From positions 1 through 39,269 of the IMG/VR virus record IMGVR_UViG_3300005541_000012: a DNA stretch of 39,269 nucleotides; one strand, given 5' to 3'. The DNA comes from a virus. The notes under the pieces are model-generated. The model did not search any database, was not told the DNA's origin, and saw only the letters and a list, made by a program, of their open reading frames with translations. Position numbers and translations under genes: made by a program. Below, piece after piece: positions 12,700 to 18,891 of the stretch. Positions within the stretch are counted from its first letter, which is position 1. The number at the start of each line of letters is the position of its first letter.

Positions 12700-12775
12700 C
12701 GGGGCGTGGGTCAGCAGCTAGACCGCCTGTCTCGGACACAGGAAATCGCGAGTGCAAGTCTCGCCATCCCGACCA
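12700..12775 (+). tRNA. tRNA-Pro(CGG)
   Basis: C1:G72 start. Anticodon loop CTCGGAC on CCTGT/ACAGG. D-arm GGTC-AGCAGCTA-GACC (AG for GG), T-loop TGCAAGT (G55). One acceptor mismatch. CCA encoded. Confidence 0.9.
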
Positions 12776-12778
12776 TTT

Positions 12779-12852
12779 GGGCGATTAGTAGACTGGTAGA
12801 ACACCTGGCCTACACCCAGGAGAAGAGGGTTCGATTCCTTCATCGCCTACCA
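12779..12852 (+). tRNA. tRNA-Val(TAC)
   Basis: Acceptor GGGCGAT/ATCGCCT, D-loop ACTGGTA on a weak stem, anticodon loop CCTACAC on CCTGG/CCAGG with C33, T-loop TTCGATT, CCA. Confidence 0.9.
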
Positions 12853-12857
12853 TTTCG

Positions 12858-12931
12858 CGAGCGGTCGTCTAAGGAAGGACACTTGCCTTTCAAGCAGGGA
12901 AACGCGGGTTCAAATCCCGTCCGCTCGACCA
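12858..12931 (+). tRNA. tRNA-Glu(TTC)
   Basis: Acceptor CGAGCGG/CCGCTCG, D-loop AAGGAA, anticodon loop CTTTCAA, T-arm GCGGG-TTCAAAT-CCCGT, A73, CCA. Confidence 0.9.
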
Positions 12932-12934
12932 ATT

Positions 12935-13007
12935 GCCCCGTCCGGCGGACCCGGCGGCTCGGCTACGAACCGGGCTAGTGTGAGTTCGACTCTCTCACGG
13001 GGCTCCA
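12935..13007 (+). tRNA. tRNA-Arg(ACG)
   Basis: Acceptor GCCCCGT/ACGGGGC. Compact D-arm CCGG-CGGAC-CCGG, anticodon loop CTACGAA, T-loop TTCGACT, CCA. Shares the compact D-arm form with the next two Arg tRNAs. Confidence 0.9.
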
Positions 13008-13014
13008 TCTTCAC

Positions 13015-13086
13015 GGCCCATCCGGTGGAACCGGAGTTTGGTCTTCTAAACCGAAACAGCGGGTTCGATTCCTGCATGGGTCGCCA
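13015..13086 (+). tRNA. tRNA-Arg(TCT)
   Basis: Acceptor GGCCCAT/ATGGGTC. Compact D-arm CCGG-TGGAA-CCGG, anticodon loop CTTCTAA, T-loop TTCGATT, G73, CCA. Confidence 0.9.
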
Positions 13087-13089
13087 ATT

Positions 13090-13162
13090 GCGCTCGCCAG
13101 TGGATCTGGCACCTGGCCTCCGAAGCCGGGACGCGGTGGTTCGATTCCACTCGGGCGCTCCA
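13090..13162 (+). tRNA. tRNA-Arg(CCG)
   Basis: Acceptor GCGCTCG/CGGGCGC. Compact D-arm CCAG-TGGAT-CTGG, anticodon loop CTCCGAA on CTGGC/GCCGG, T-loop TTCGATT, CCA. Confidence 0.9.
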
Positions 13163-13165
13163 TTC

Positions 13166-13240
13166 GCGCGGTTGGTGCAACAGCAGACACGTCCGTCTCA
13201 AAAGCGGATTCGCCCGGAGCATTACCGGGACCGCGCACCA
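13166..13240 (+). tRNA. tRNA-Leu(CAA), short variable arm
   Basis: Acceptor GCGCGGT/ACCGCGC. Anticodon loop CTCAAAA. D-loop CAACAGCAGA (usual CAACGGCAGA) and T-loop AGCATTA (A54, G55, U58): both loops changed together. Variable loop of four bases. CCA encoded. Confidence 0.88.
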
Positions 13241-13245
13241 TCTCG

Positions 13246-13319
13246 GCCGGTGTGGTGTAATTCAGCATTACCGCCTTTTAAGCGGTCAGGTCTCGGCGAA
13301 ACTCCGGGCACCGGCACCA
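13246..13319 (+). tRNA. tRNA-Lys(TTT)
   Basis: Acceptor GCCGGTG/CACCGGC. Anticodon loop CTTTTAA on ACCGC/GCGGT. D-loop AATTCA has TC for GG and T-loop CGAAACT has G55-A56. CCA encoded. Confidence 0.87.
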
Positions 13320-13323
13320 TTTC

Positions 13324-13398
13324 GCTCCTGTAGTTCAATGGTAGAATAAGGCCCTCGTAAAGCTTAGATCGCGGGTTCGATTCCCCGCAGGAGCACCA
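13324..13398 (+). tRNA. tRNA-Thr(CGT), carries the HNH ribosome-binding site
   Basis: Acceptor GCTCCTG/CAGGAGC, D-loop AATGGTA, anticodon loop CTCGTAA with one stem mismatch, T-loop TTCGATT. The 3' acceptor strand contains AGGAG (13389-13393), six bases before the ATG of the HNH gene. Confidence 0.88.
13389..13393 (+). promoter_or_regulatory. ribosome-binding site inside tRNA acceptor stem
   Basis: AGGAG with a 6-base spacing to ATG 13400. It is paired with the 5' acceptor strand in the folded tRNA, and lost from the message if the tRNA is excised. Confidence 0.65.
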
Positions 13399-13399
13399 G

Positions 13400-14005
13400 A
13401 TGACCGTTGCGCACCGACACAAGCGAAGACCGCTGCAAACGCTGATCCTGAATGCCGACTATCGGCCACTTTCGACATGGCCGCTGTCGCTCATCCCGGC
13501 GCTCGATGCCGTTCACGCCTGGTATCGCGAGCGCGTCGATATCGTCGAGAATTGGCCTGACGAATATTTCCACTCGCCGAGCACCGAGATCGGCGTCCCG
13601 AAGGTTGTCGCGCTGCGCCAGTACGCGCCGGTCAATGCCGAGCCGAAATTTTGCCGGCGCTCGATCCTGTTGCGCGACCGTTACCGATGCCAGTATTGCG
13701 GCGAGCAGTTCGAATCGAAGGACTTGACCTTCGATCACGTCATCCCGCGGGCCCATGGCGGCACGACAGTCTGGGAAAATATTCTGTCCGCCTGCGTCAA
13801 CTGCAACGCGACGAAGAAGAACCAGGCGGCTAATCATAGTGGCCGAAAGGGCGTGCTCGTCGCGGATGGCCGGTTGCGCCCGCTGAAGATGCCGCGCCGG
13901 CCAACCTCGGCGGAGCTGTTGCGCGCCGGCTTGGAATTCCTGCCCAACGATGTCAGGGAAGATTTCGGTAGCTGGCTCTACTGGAACGCCGACCTTCACG
14001 CCTGA
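13400..14005 (+). CDS. HNH endonuclease, 201 aa
   Basis: Zinc-bound HNH nuclease: CQYC (C97, C100), catalytic core FDHVIPRAHGG (D112-H113), NILSACVNCNATKK (C132, C135). The N-terminal 80 residues (LNADYRPLSTWPLSLIPALD) match a widespread bacterial/phage HNH group. It starts one base after the last tRNA, using a Shine-Dalgarno within that tRNA. HNH enzymes near tRNA arrays may be free-standing homing nucleases, or may assist terminase by nicking; the position right after the tRNAs favours the first. Confident family call, open role. Confidence 0.85.
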   Translation: MTVAHRHKRRPLQTLILNADYRPLSTWPLSLIPALDAVHAWYRERVDIVENWPDEYFHSPSTEIGVPKVVALRQYAPVNAEPKFCRRSILLRDRYRCQYCGEQFESKDLTFDHVIPRAHGGTTVWENILSACVNCNATKKNQAANHSGRKGVLVADGRLRPLKMPRRPTSAELLRAGLEFLPNDVREDFGSWLYWNADLHA

Positions 14006-14019
14006 CCACAAAATCGACC

Positions 14020-14037
14020 GATCACGGAAACGTGAAC
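14020..14037. promoter_or_regulatory. dispersed operator, site 3
   Basis: GATCACGGAAACGTGAAC. The outer right arm is imperfect but the TCACG-CGTGA core is intact. Between the HNH gene and the next rightward gene. Confidence 0.65.
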
Positions 14038-14093
14038 GCGCTCGCCGCCGGGGCGTGGTAGTGATTGATCTGGACAACAGGAGATCGACGCAC

Positions 14094-14423
14094 ATGACGA
14101 GATTTCAGCGTGGCTTAGTGACGTGGGCGCTGGTAGTGGCCGGGATGGCGGCATCGGTGATGATCGCGCGGGCGGACGATGCAGTTGCCGCGGCGGCGCC
14201 AGCGGCAGCGGTGAACCCGCCGGCGCCGTGGCAGCCACCGCCGCAGACCGAGTTCACGGTGACGCTCTCGCCGGCATGCACCGGCCTGATGGAGGCGGTG
14301 CTACAACTCGCGCCGGTGAACATCTTCCAGCTCGGCGGCTGCTTTGCCGAGTTCGAGGGCCAGGTGAAGAAGAGCCGGGCCGACTGGGCGGCGGCGCATC
14401 CCGAGTCGAAGAAGAAGGAATAG
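14094..14423 (+). CDS. secreted Ala/Pro-rich small protein, 109 aa
   Basis: ATG 14094 has AGGAG upstream. A signal peptide is clear: MTRFQRGLVTWALVVAGMAA then SVMIARA with likely cleavage before DDAV. An Ala/Pro-rich linker (AAAAPAAAVNPPAPW) precedes TLSPACTGLMEAVLQLAP and a GGC motif; two Cys may form a disulphide. Basic C-terminus KKKE. Probably exported to the periplasm. Function unknown; a role in host envelope or superinfection control is possible. Confidence 0.6.
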   Translation: MTRFQRGLVTWALVVAGMAASVMIARADDAVAAAAPAAAVNPPAPWQPPPQTEFTVTLSPACTGLMEAVLQLAPVNIFQLGGCFAEFEGQVKKSRADWAAAHPESKKKE

Positions 14424-14462
14424 CAGGCCGCGTCGTGAGCGAGCTGTTCGATTGAGGGCGAG

Positions 14463-14633
14463 ATGAGCAAAGAGACCGAGGCTCTGCTATTGGAAATGTG
14501 CGAGGCCACGCTTGAGATTGTTGCTCGGGGCATGGAACAGATGATCGAGGAGAACCCATATCTCAATCCCGACGAGTTGGTCGCATTCGTGCGTTTTATC
14601 GCCAAAAATGCCGCCAAGCAGGAGCAGGGCTGA
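14463..14633 (+). CDS. small acidic helical protein, 56 aa
   Basis: ATG 14463 after GAGGGCGAG encodes MSKETEALLLEMCEATLEIV...MEEMIEENPYLNPDELVAF-like helices, acidic. Stop overlaps the next ATG (TGATG). No family recognised. Confidence 0.55.
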   Translation: MSKETEALLLEMCEATLEIVARGMEQMIEENPYLNPDELVAFVRFIAKNAAKQEQG

Positions 14634-14971
14634 TGGCGAAGCGGCCCGAGATGCCGAAGCTCGTGAAGATCGGCTACAAGGATTACGAGATTGTCGAGAT
14701 GACCGATCTCGAATCCGATCAGCACCGCGCCGCCGGCCAGACGATGCACTTGCTCGGCAAGATCAAGATCAATCTCGGCCCCGGCACGCGCGAGGCCGCC
14801 GAGACCTTGCACCACGAGATCATGCACGCGGTCTGGTGCATCTGGCACATCCCCGTCGACGTGAAGGAAGAGATCGCGGTGACATCGCTGAGCCTCGGCC
14901 TGTCGACAGTATGGCGCGACAATCCCGATGTCTTCGCGTGGATCGGCTACCATCTCCGCCACGGGACGTGA
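14633..14971 (+). CDS. HEXXH metallopeptidase-like protein, 112 aa
   Basis: Contains AAETLHHEIMHAVW: HEIMH (residues 61-65) is an HEXXH zinc-binding motif. The protein begins MAKRPEMPKLVKIGYKDYEI, then a beta part (GKIKINLGPGT) before the HEXXH helix, similar in layout to ImmA/SprT-like minimal metallopeptidases of phages. Could cleave a repressor or host protein. A third zinc ligand is plausible in the C-terminal helix (EEIAVTSL), E being typical. Activity not proven. Confidence 0.6.
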   Translation: MAKRPEMPKLVKIGYKDYEIVEMTDLESDQHRAAGQTMHLLGKIKINLGPGTREAAETLHHEIMHAVWCIWHIPVDVKEEIAVTSLSLGLSTVWRDNPDVFAWIGYHLRHGT

Positions 14972-14972
14972 G

Positions 14973-15308
14973 ATGACGCTGGCCGATCTCTACGCGCTGA
15001 TCACCAATTCGAACGGCGGCAGCGTCGATATCGACCGCCGCATGATCACGATGGTGCCGAGCAACGACAAATCCGGCTGGCCGTCGTTCAGCAAGGATGA
15101 TGCCTTCGCGTACATTCCGCCGGAGTGGGCGCTGTCCCGGCTGATGGAGTCGCCGACGACGGGACGATGGGCCGCGGCATTCGAGCGGCGACGTAACCGC
15201 GGCGAGGCATGCGAAGGCTTCGTGCAGGTCGCCGACATGGCGACGGCGCCGCTAGCGATATGCGCCTGCGCGGTACAGATTGCGCAGGGATGGGATCAAC
15301 CGTTTTGA
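14973..15308 (+). CDS. hypothetical protein, 111 aa
   Basis: MTLADLYALITNSNGGSVDI with beta-rich WPSFSKDDAFAYIPPEWALS and a helical end with ICACAVQIAQGWDQPF. One base after the previous stop, so likely coupled. No recognised domain. Confidence 0.55.
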   Translation: MTLADLYALITNSNGGSVDIDRRMITMVPSNDKSGWPSFSKDDAFAYIPPEWALSRLMESPTTGRWAAAFERRRNRGEACEGFVQVADMATAPLAICACAVQIAQGWDQPF

Positions 15309-15320
15309 GGAGATACCGAC

Positions 15321-15695
15321 ATGCTCGCTGATCTGCCGCTTGCCGATCCTATCCCGCAGAAAGACGCGCCAGCTCAAACGATGTGGGCGCTCGTGGAGAT
15401 TTTCGGGCATCGTCGGCACTATGGCCGCGTCAGCGAGGTTGAGCGCTTCGGCACTAAGATGATGCGTGTCGATGTGCCCGAGAAGCCGCCGGCCCCGCTT
15501 CTCGGCGAACCCGATGAGATATTCCGCACGTTCTTTTACGGCGGCGGGAGCATCTTCAGCATTACGCCGCTGACGGAAGAAGCGGCGCGCAAAGCGGCCG
15601 TTGAGATGTCGCGCGATTATCGGCCATTGCGAATTGGCTACGACGGCGATGATGATGATCGAGACGAAGACCGAGATGTTGACAAGCCGTTCTAA
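15321..15695 (+). CDS. conserved phage hypothetical protein, 124 aa
   Basis: ATG 15321 with GAGGAG upstream. Contains MWALVEIFGHRRHYGRVSEV then ERFGTKMMRVDVPE and FYGGGSIFSITPLTEEAARK. I recognise this from alphaproteobacterial phages (VEIMGHR...RVSEVERFG...YGGxSIF), with no known function. The acidic tail (DGDDDDRDEDRDVD) may mimic nucleic acid. Confidence 0.65.
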   Translation: MLADLPLADPIPQKDAPAQTMWALVEIFGHRRHYGRVSEVERFGTKMMRVDVPEKPPAPLLGEPDEIFRTFFYGGGSIFSITPLTEEAARKAAVEMSRDYRPLRIGYDGDDDDRDEDRDVDKPF

Positions 15696-15880
15696 TCGAC
15701 GCGCTGCTGAGGGGTGAGGGATGACCATCGATGACGTGAAGGCCAGGGATTGGCGCTCGTTCTCTGCGCTGCAAACCGTCTCAATCGCGCGTACAGACAA
15801 CCATCAAACACCGCTCGGTCGGAAAACCACCAGGCGAGCGGCGGCGTCAGGCGCGGTCCAGGTCCGGCCGTTGGTAAAGA

Positions 15881-15936
15881 GGCGTCCTGAACGGTGGGGA
15901 CCGAGCGGGGTGGCTCACCATCCCACCAAGGACGCC
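15881..15936 (+). ncRNA. long stacked hairpin before the recombinase
   Basis: Three helices stack: GGCGTCCT/AGGACGCC (15881-15888/15929-15936), GGTGGG/CCCACC (15893-15898/15922-15927) and GAGC/GCTC (15903-15906/15913-15916). The element spans 56 bases in a 333-base region without a good gene, right before an operator and the recombinase. Could be a terminator without T-run or a recombination/RNA element. Confidence 0.45.
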
Positions 15937-15946
15937 GACCGCCGCA

Positions 15947-15964
15947 CTTCACGAAAACGTGATG
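15947..15964. promoter_or_regulatory. dispersed operator, site 4
   Basis: CTTCACGAAAACGTGATG; core TCACG-AAAA-CGTGA intact. Sits 65 bases before the serine recombinase ATG, so it could repress that gene. Confidence 0.65.
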
Positions 15965-16028
15965 AGCATGAGTTCGCATGTGATGATATAGAGGCGCATC
16001 GATCCCCTCGAACTCGGCAGGTTCGGCA

Positions 16029-16727
16029 ATGGCACGGTATTTCGGTTATCTCAGGGCATCGACGCAGGATCAGGTCGCCGATGGCAAGACGACGCTCGAG
16101 GATCAGGAGCGGCGTGTGCGTGGCTCAGCGATGGCGCGCGGCGGCGAGATCGCGCGGGTGTTCTCGGACCCCGGCGTCTCGGGCTCCGTGCCGCTGGCCA
16201 AGCGTCCCGGCGGAACCGCATTGCTGGCCGAGCTCCGGCCCGGCGACATCGTGATCGCGGCGAAGCTCGACCGGCTGTTCCGGTCGGCATCCGACGCGCT
16301 GACCACCGTGGAAGCCCTACAGAAGCGCGGCATCGGGGTGATCCTCGCCGACATCGGCACGGACCCCGTGACCGAGAACGGCGCCGCCAAGCTGTTCTTC
16401 TCGATGCTGGCCGCGTTCGCCGAGTTCGAGCGGGGACGCATCGCGGAACGCATGGCGGACGGCCGGCGCGGCAAGAAGCGGCAGGGCGGCTTTACCGGCG
16501 GCGCGGTGCCCTACGGCTTCCGGGCCGAGGGCGTCGGGCGCGCCGCCGTGTTGCTACCGAACACCGACGAACAGCGCGTCATCGGCTTGGCCCGCGACGC
16601 CCGCTCAAGCGGCTCGACGGTGCGCGAGATCGCGCGTAGGCTGACCGAGGCTGGCATCGTCAGCCGCGCCGGTCGTCCGTTCGACCCGACGCAGGTTCAC
16701 CGGATGATCAAGGAGAGGGCTGCATGA
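16029..16727 (+). CDS. serine recombinase (resolvase/invertase family), 232 aa
   Basis: Resolvase domain: MARYFGYLRASTQDQVADGK with catalytic S11 and R9, then DPGVSGS, RPGDIVIAAKLDRLFRSASD and GRIAERMADGRRGKKRQGG, the conserved Arg region and arm. The C-terminal part (EQRVIGLARDARSSGSTVRE, IARRLTEAGI) is a helix-turn-helix. Small size matches DNA invertases/resolvases, not large integrases. It may resolve multimers, invert a segment or integrate the phage. It overlaps the next gene (ATGA). Confidence 0.85.
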   Translation: MARYFGYLRASTQDQVADGKTTLEDQERRVRGSAMARGGEIARVFSDPGVSGSVPLAKRPGGTALLAELRPGDIVIAAKLDRLFRSASDALTTVEALQKRGIGVILADIGTDPVTENGAAKLFFSMLAAFAEFERGRIAERMADGRRGKKRQGGFTGGAVPYGFRAEGVGRAAVLLPNTDEQRVIGLARDARSSGSTVREIARRLTEAGIVSRAGRPFDPTQVHRMIKERAA

Positions 16728-16903
16728 GACGCAAACCGACGACGAAGGCCGGCAAGCAAGCCAAGGCACACAAGGTCATGCGGGAGTACAAGCAGGGCAA
16801 GCTGCGCTCGGGCTCTGGCGGCAAGGTGACATCGCGCCGGCAAGCGGTCGCCATCGCCATGAGCGAGTCCGGCCAGTCGCGGAAGCGGAAGAAGCGGTCG
16901 TGA
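16724..16903 (+). CDS. DUF6496-like basic protein, 59 aa
   Basis: MRRKPTTKAGKQAKAHKVMR with KQGKLRSGSGGKVTSRRQAV and AIAMSESGQSRKRKKRS. The KVMxEYKxGxLxSGSGGKVxSRxQAxAIAMSEAG pattern is the DUF6496-type family common in phages and bacteria. Very basic, so possibly nucleic-acid binding. Coupled to both neighbours by ATGA and GTGA. Confidence 0.75.
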   Translation: MRRKPTTKAGKQAKAHKVMREYKQGKLRSGSGGKVTSRRQAVAIAMSESGQSRKRKKRS

Positions 16904-17184
16904 TCCGGGTTGCGGTCATCGCTGCCACGCTCGCGCTCGCCGGCTGCGCGACAACCTACCAGCCGCGCGTCGAGATGCCGCCGGGCCGCGAGGCCGCGTA
17001 TCACGACGATCTGGCCGTCTGTCGTGACCGCCTGCACGAGATCGCGTGGTCGCACCCACATATCCTGCCGCTGTACAGTCCGTCGCAGCTCGCCGACGAC
17101 GACTTCATGCTCGTCCAGCAAGTCGGCGGCGCGCAGGCGTTTTTGGACCGCTGCATGTCTCGGAGAGGGTGGAAGCTGTCGTGA
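16900..17184 (+). CDS. phage lipoprotein, 94 aa
   Basis: GTG 16900 in GTGA overlap. Signal peptide MIRVAVIAATLALAGCATTY with lipobox LAGC (C16), so likely lipid-anchored. The mature part is charged, with Cys pairs (DLAVCRDRL, LDRCMSRRGW). Not clearly Rz1 (not proline-rich, no partner). May act in superinfection exclusion or envelope alteration. Confidence 0.65.
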   Translation: MIRVAVIAATLALAGCATTYQPRVEMPPGREAAYHDDLAVCRDRLHEIAWSHPHILPLYSPSQLADDDFMLVQQVGGAQAFLDRCMSRRGWKLS

Positions 17185-17384
17185 ACATGGCCGATTTCTG
17201 GATTTGGGGCTGGTCTGACCACGCCCTGCCATTAGAGTGGTTCACTATCAGGCCCGTCGTTTCCGTGCTCCATATGGAAGACGGATCGATCAAGATCGTG
17301 AAGCCGCCACCACTAGCATTGCCGAAACCACGTGATGTTTTCCCGCGCGCCGCTATGCGCAATCATGGCCTGAAGCTTCCGTGA
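17181..17384 (+). CDS. hypothetical protein, 67 aa
   Basis: GTG at 17181 overlaps the previous stop (GTGA); ATG 17187 is the alternative. Encodes MADFWIWGWSDHALPLEWFT and a Pro-rich region IKIVKPPPLALPKPRDVFPR. Aromatic N-terminus may be membrane-peripheral. No family known. Confidence 0.5.
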   Translation: MNMADFWIWGWSDHALPLEWFTIRPVVSVLHMEDGSIKIVKPPPLALPKPRDVFPRAAMRNHGLKLP

Positions 17385-17977
17385 CCAAGCTGAATCTCGG
17401 CTGCGGCTTGAACGCCATCGACGGCGACGGCTGGATCAACGTCGACGCCTACGACGGTCCCGCCGTCGATGTCATCTGGGACTTGGAGGTCGTGCCGTGG
17501 CGGCTGGCCGGCGAAGGCGCCAATCTCGGCAAGTGCAAAATCCTGCCGCTCGGCGATGGCGAAGTCGATGAGGTCGCCTTGATCCACACCCTTGAACACA
17601 TCGGCCAAGCGTCGGCCCGGTTCATCTCGTTCATGATCGAACTCTATCGCGTGTCGGCACCCGGCGCGATCATCCGCATCCATGTCCCGCATCCCCGGCA
17701 CGATGACTTCCTCGGCGACCCGACCCATGTTCGTCCGGTCACGCCGCAGATGCTCGAACTGTTCTCCAAGAAGGCGAACCTCGCATGGCAGGCCGGCGGC
17801 TTCGCGAACACGCCGCTGGCACTCCGCCATGATGTCGATTTCGAGCTCCAACACGTCGAATACATCTTGGACGAGCGCTTCTCCGCCCACGAACGCAACG
17901 CCGCGCTCGACTATCAGTTCGCCCACGGCTTCAACGTCTGCCGCGAGATCCGGATGACTCTCATCGTCATCAAGTAG
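17381..17977 (+). CDS. SAM-dependent methyltransferase, 198 aa
   Basis: GTG 17381 in GTGA overlap. Begins VTKLNLGCGLNAIDGDGWIN: LNLGCG is motif I of class I methyltransferases. Then DVIWDLEVVPW and DEVALIHTLEHIG (motif with conserved H-LEH), followed by RIHVPHPRHDDF. Resembles phage methyltransferases of the FkbM/UbiE-like type acting on small molecules or sugars. The substrate cannot be told; modification of a glycan or DNA is possible. Confidence 0.75.
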   Translation: MTKLNLGCGLNAIDGDGWINVDAYDGPAVDVIWDLEVVPWRLAGEGANLGKCKILPLGDGEVDEVALIHTLEHIGQASARFISFMIELYRVSAPGAIIRIHVPHPRHDDFLGDPTHVRPVTPQMLELFSKKANLAWQAGGFANTPLALRHDVDFELQHVEYILDERFSAHERNAALDYQFAHGFNVCREIRMTLIVIK

Positions 17978-18037
17978 ACGTCGCTCCCAACCTATGCTAT
18001 GTCGTGGTAAGTGCTGCCACCGCATCGTGAGGGAGTG

Positions 18038-18223
18038 ATGCCGAGAGTCTACGCGACCAAGGGGGAGAACAAGCGGGATCGCTCGATCTCCGTGATGCTC
18101 ACCAAGTCGGAATACGAGAGCGTCCATGTTGCGGCTACGCGCTCGGGAATGACCGATTCCACCTATGTCCGCTGGATGCTGCTGCGAGCGGTGCCGGCGG
18201 CGGCGAAAGCGAAGGCGTCGTGA
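18038..18223 (+). CDS. ribbon-helix-helix-like small protein, 61 aa
   Basis: ATG 18038 with GAGGGAG just upstream. MPRVYATKGENKRDRSISVM then LTKSEYESVHVAATRSGMTD and STYVRWMLLRA: strand (RSISVML) followed by two helices with the MTDSTYVRWML turn typical of MobC/Arc-type RHH proteins. DNA-binding regulator or mobilisation-like factor. Overlaps the next GTG. Confidence 0.6.
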   Translation: MPRVYATKGENKRDRSISVMLTKSEYESVHVAATRSGMTDSTYVRWMLLRAVPAAAKAKAS

Positions 18224-18516
18224 AGGACGAGACGATCAAGCGGCTGGCGCAGGATATCGGTGACTATCGCATCCACGACAATTGGACCGCGCTCGACGCC
18301 ATCGCGGCTCTGAAGCTTCAGCAGGGCGGTGACACGCCGCGCAATTCGGTTATTCTGGCGGGCCGGTTCCTCGAAATGATGGCCAGGGACATCCTGGAAA
18401 CCGGCTACCTCCGCGACACCACCGCCGACGAGATGGCCGTCGATCAAGCAGCGGCCAAGCCTGAGAGTGCCGGCAAGGAAGCGCCGGACTGGAAAACGAA
18501 AAGGGGGCTGAGATGA
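18220..18516 (+). CDS. hypothetical protein, 98 aa
   Basis: GTG 18220 (GTGA overlap). Helical MKDETIKRLAQDIGDYRIHD (GTG read as Met) ... NWTALDAIAALKLQQGGDTP, and a charged tail. Coupled to the next gene by ATGA. No family recognised. Confidence 0.5.
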   Translation: MKDETIKRLAQDIGDYRIHDNWTALDAIAALKLQQGGDTPRNSVILAGRFLEMMARDILETGYLRDTTADEMAVDQAAAKPESAGKEAPDWKTKRGLR

Positions 18517-18890
18517 GTTCACCGGACATCTGGCGCGTGATGGTCTTCATCAGCGGGCACGAGAACCCGATCGCGCTCACCTTCAACGGCGAGAACATTG
18601 CGCGGAAGGCCAAGAAGGATCTGACCGATCCCGGCAGCATTCCCGTCTCTGGCGGCCAGGCCATCGGAGCGTTCATTGATGTCGCCGACCAATACGGCTG
18701 CGAGCTCACCGTCCGCTACGCCGATGTCCAAGGCGCGTTCCTCAGCCACGTCGCGCAGGAGCTCGAAGGCAACGTGTTGGTCTCTCTCGCCCAAGCCCGC
18801 GCGCAAGCCAAGGCCAACCGCGACGCGCAAAACGATGCGACCATCAACTCGCCGCTCGCTCGGCCCACAATGATGATGTCGCGAGGCTGA
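18513..18890 (+). CDS. hypothetical protein, 125 aa
   Basis: MSSPDIWRVMVFISGHENPI with a beta strand LTFNGENIARKAKKDL and ELTVRYADVQGAFLSHVAQE. Ala-rich helix near the end. Sits between RHH-type genes and the J-domain gene. Unknown function. Confidence 0.5.
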   Translation: MSSPDIWRVMVFISGHENPIALTFNGENIARKAKKDLTDPGSIPVSGGQAIGAFIDVADQYGCELTVRYADVQGAFLSHVAQELEGNVLVSLAQARAQAKANRDAQNDATINSPLARPTMMMSRG

Positions 18891-18891
18891 C

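Noticed and set aside
10609-13398. CRISPR-like periodicity of about 75-80 bases
   Set aside because: The period comes from tRNA genes; repeats are tRNA arms, not identical direct repeats with unique spacers.
13364-14095. Leftward frame opposite the HNH gene
   Set aside because: Shadow of the HNH coding frame, no ribosome-binding site or domain.
15721-16254. Rightward frame of 177 codons before and into the recombinase
   Set aside because: Very Arg-rich, overlaps the stacked hairpin, operator and 226 bases of a confident serine recombinase in another frame.
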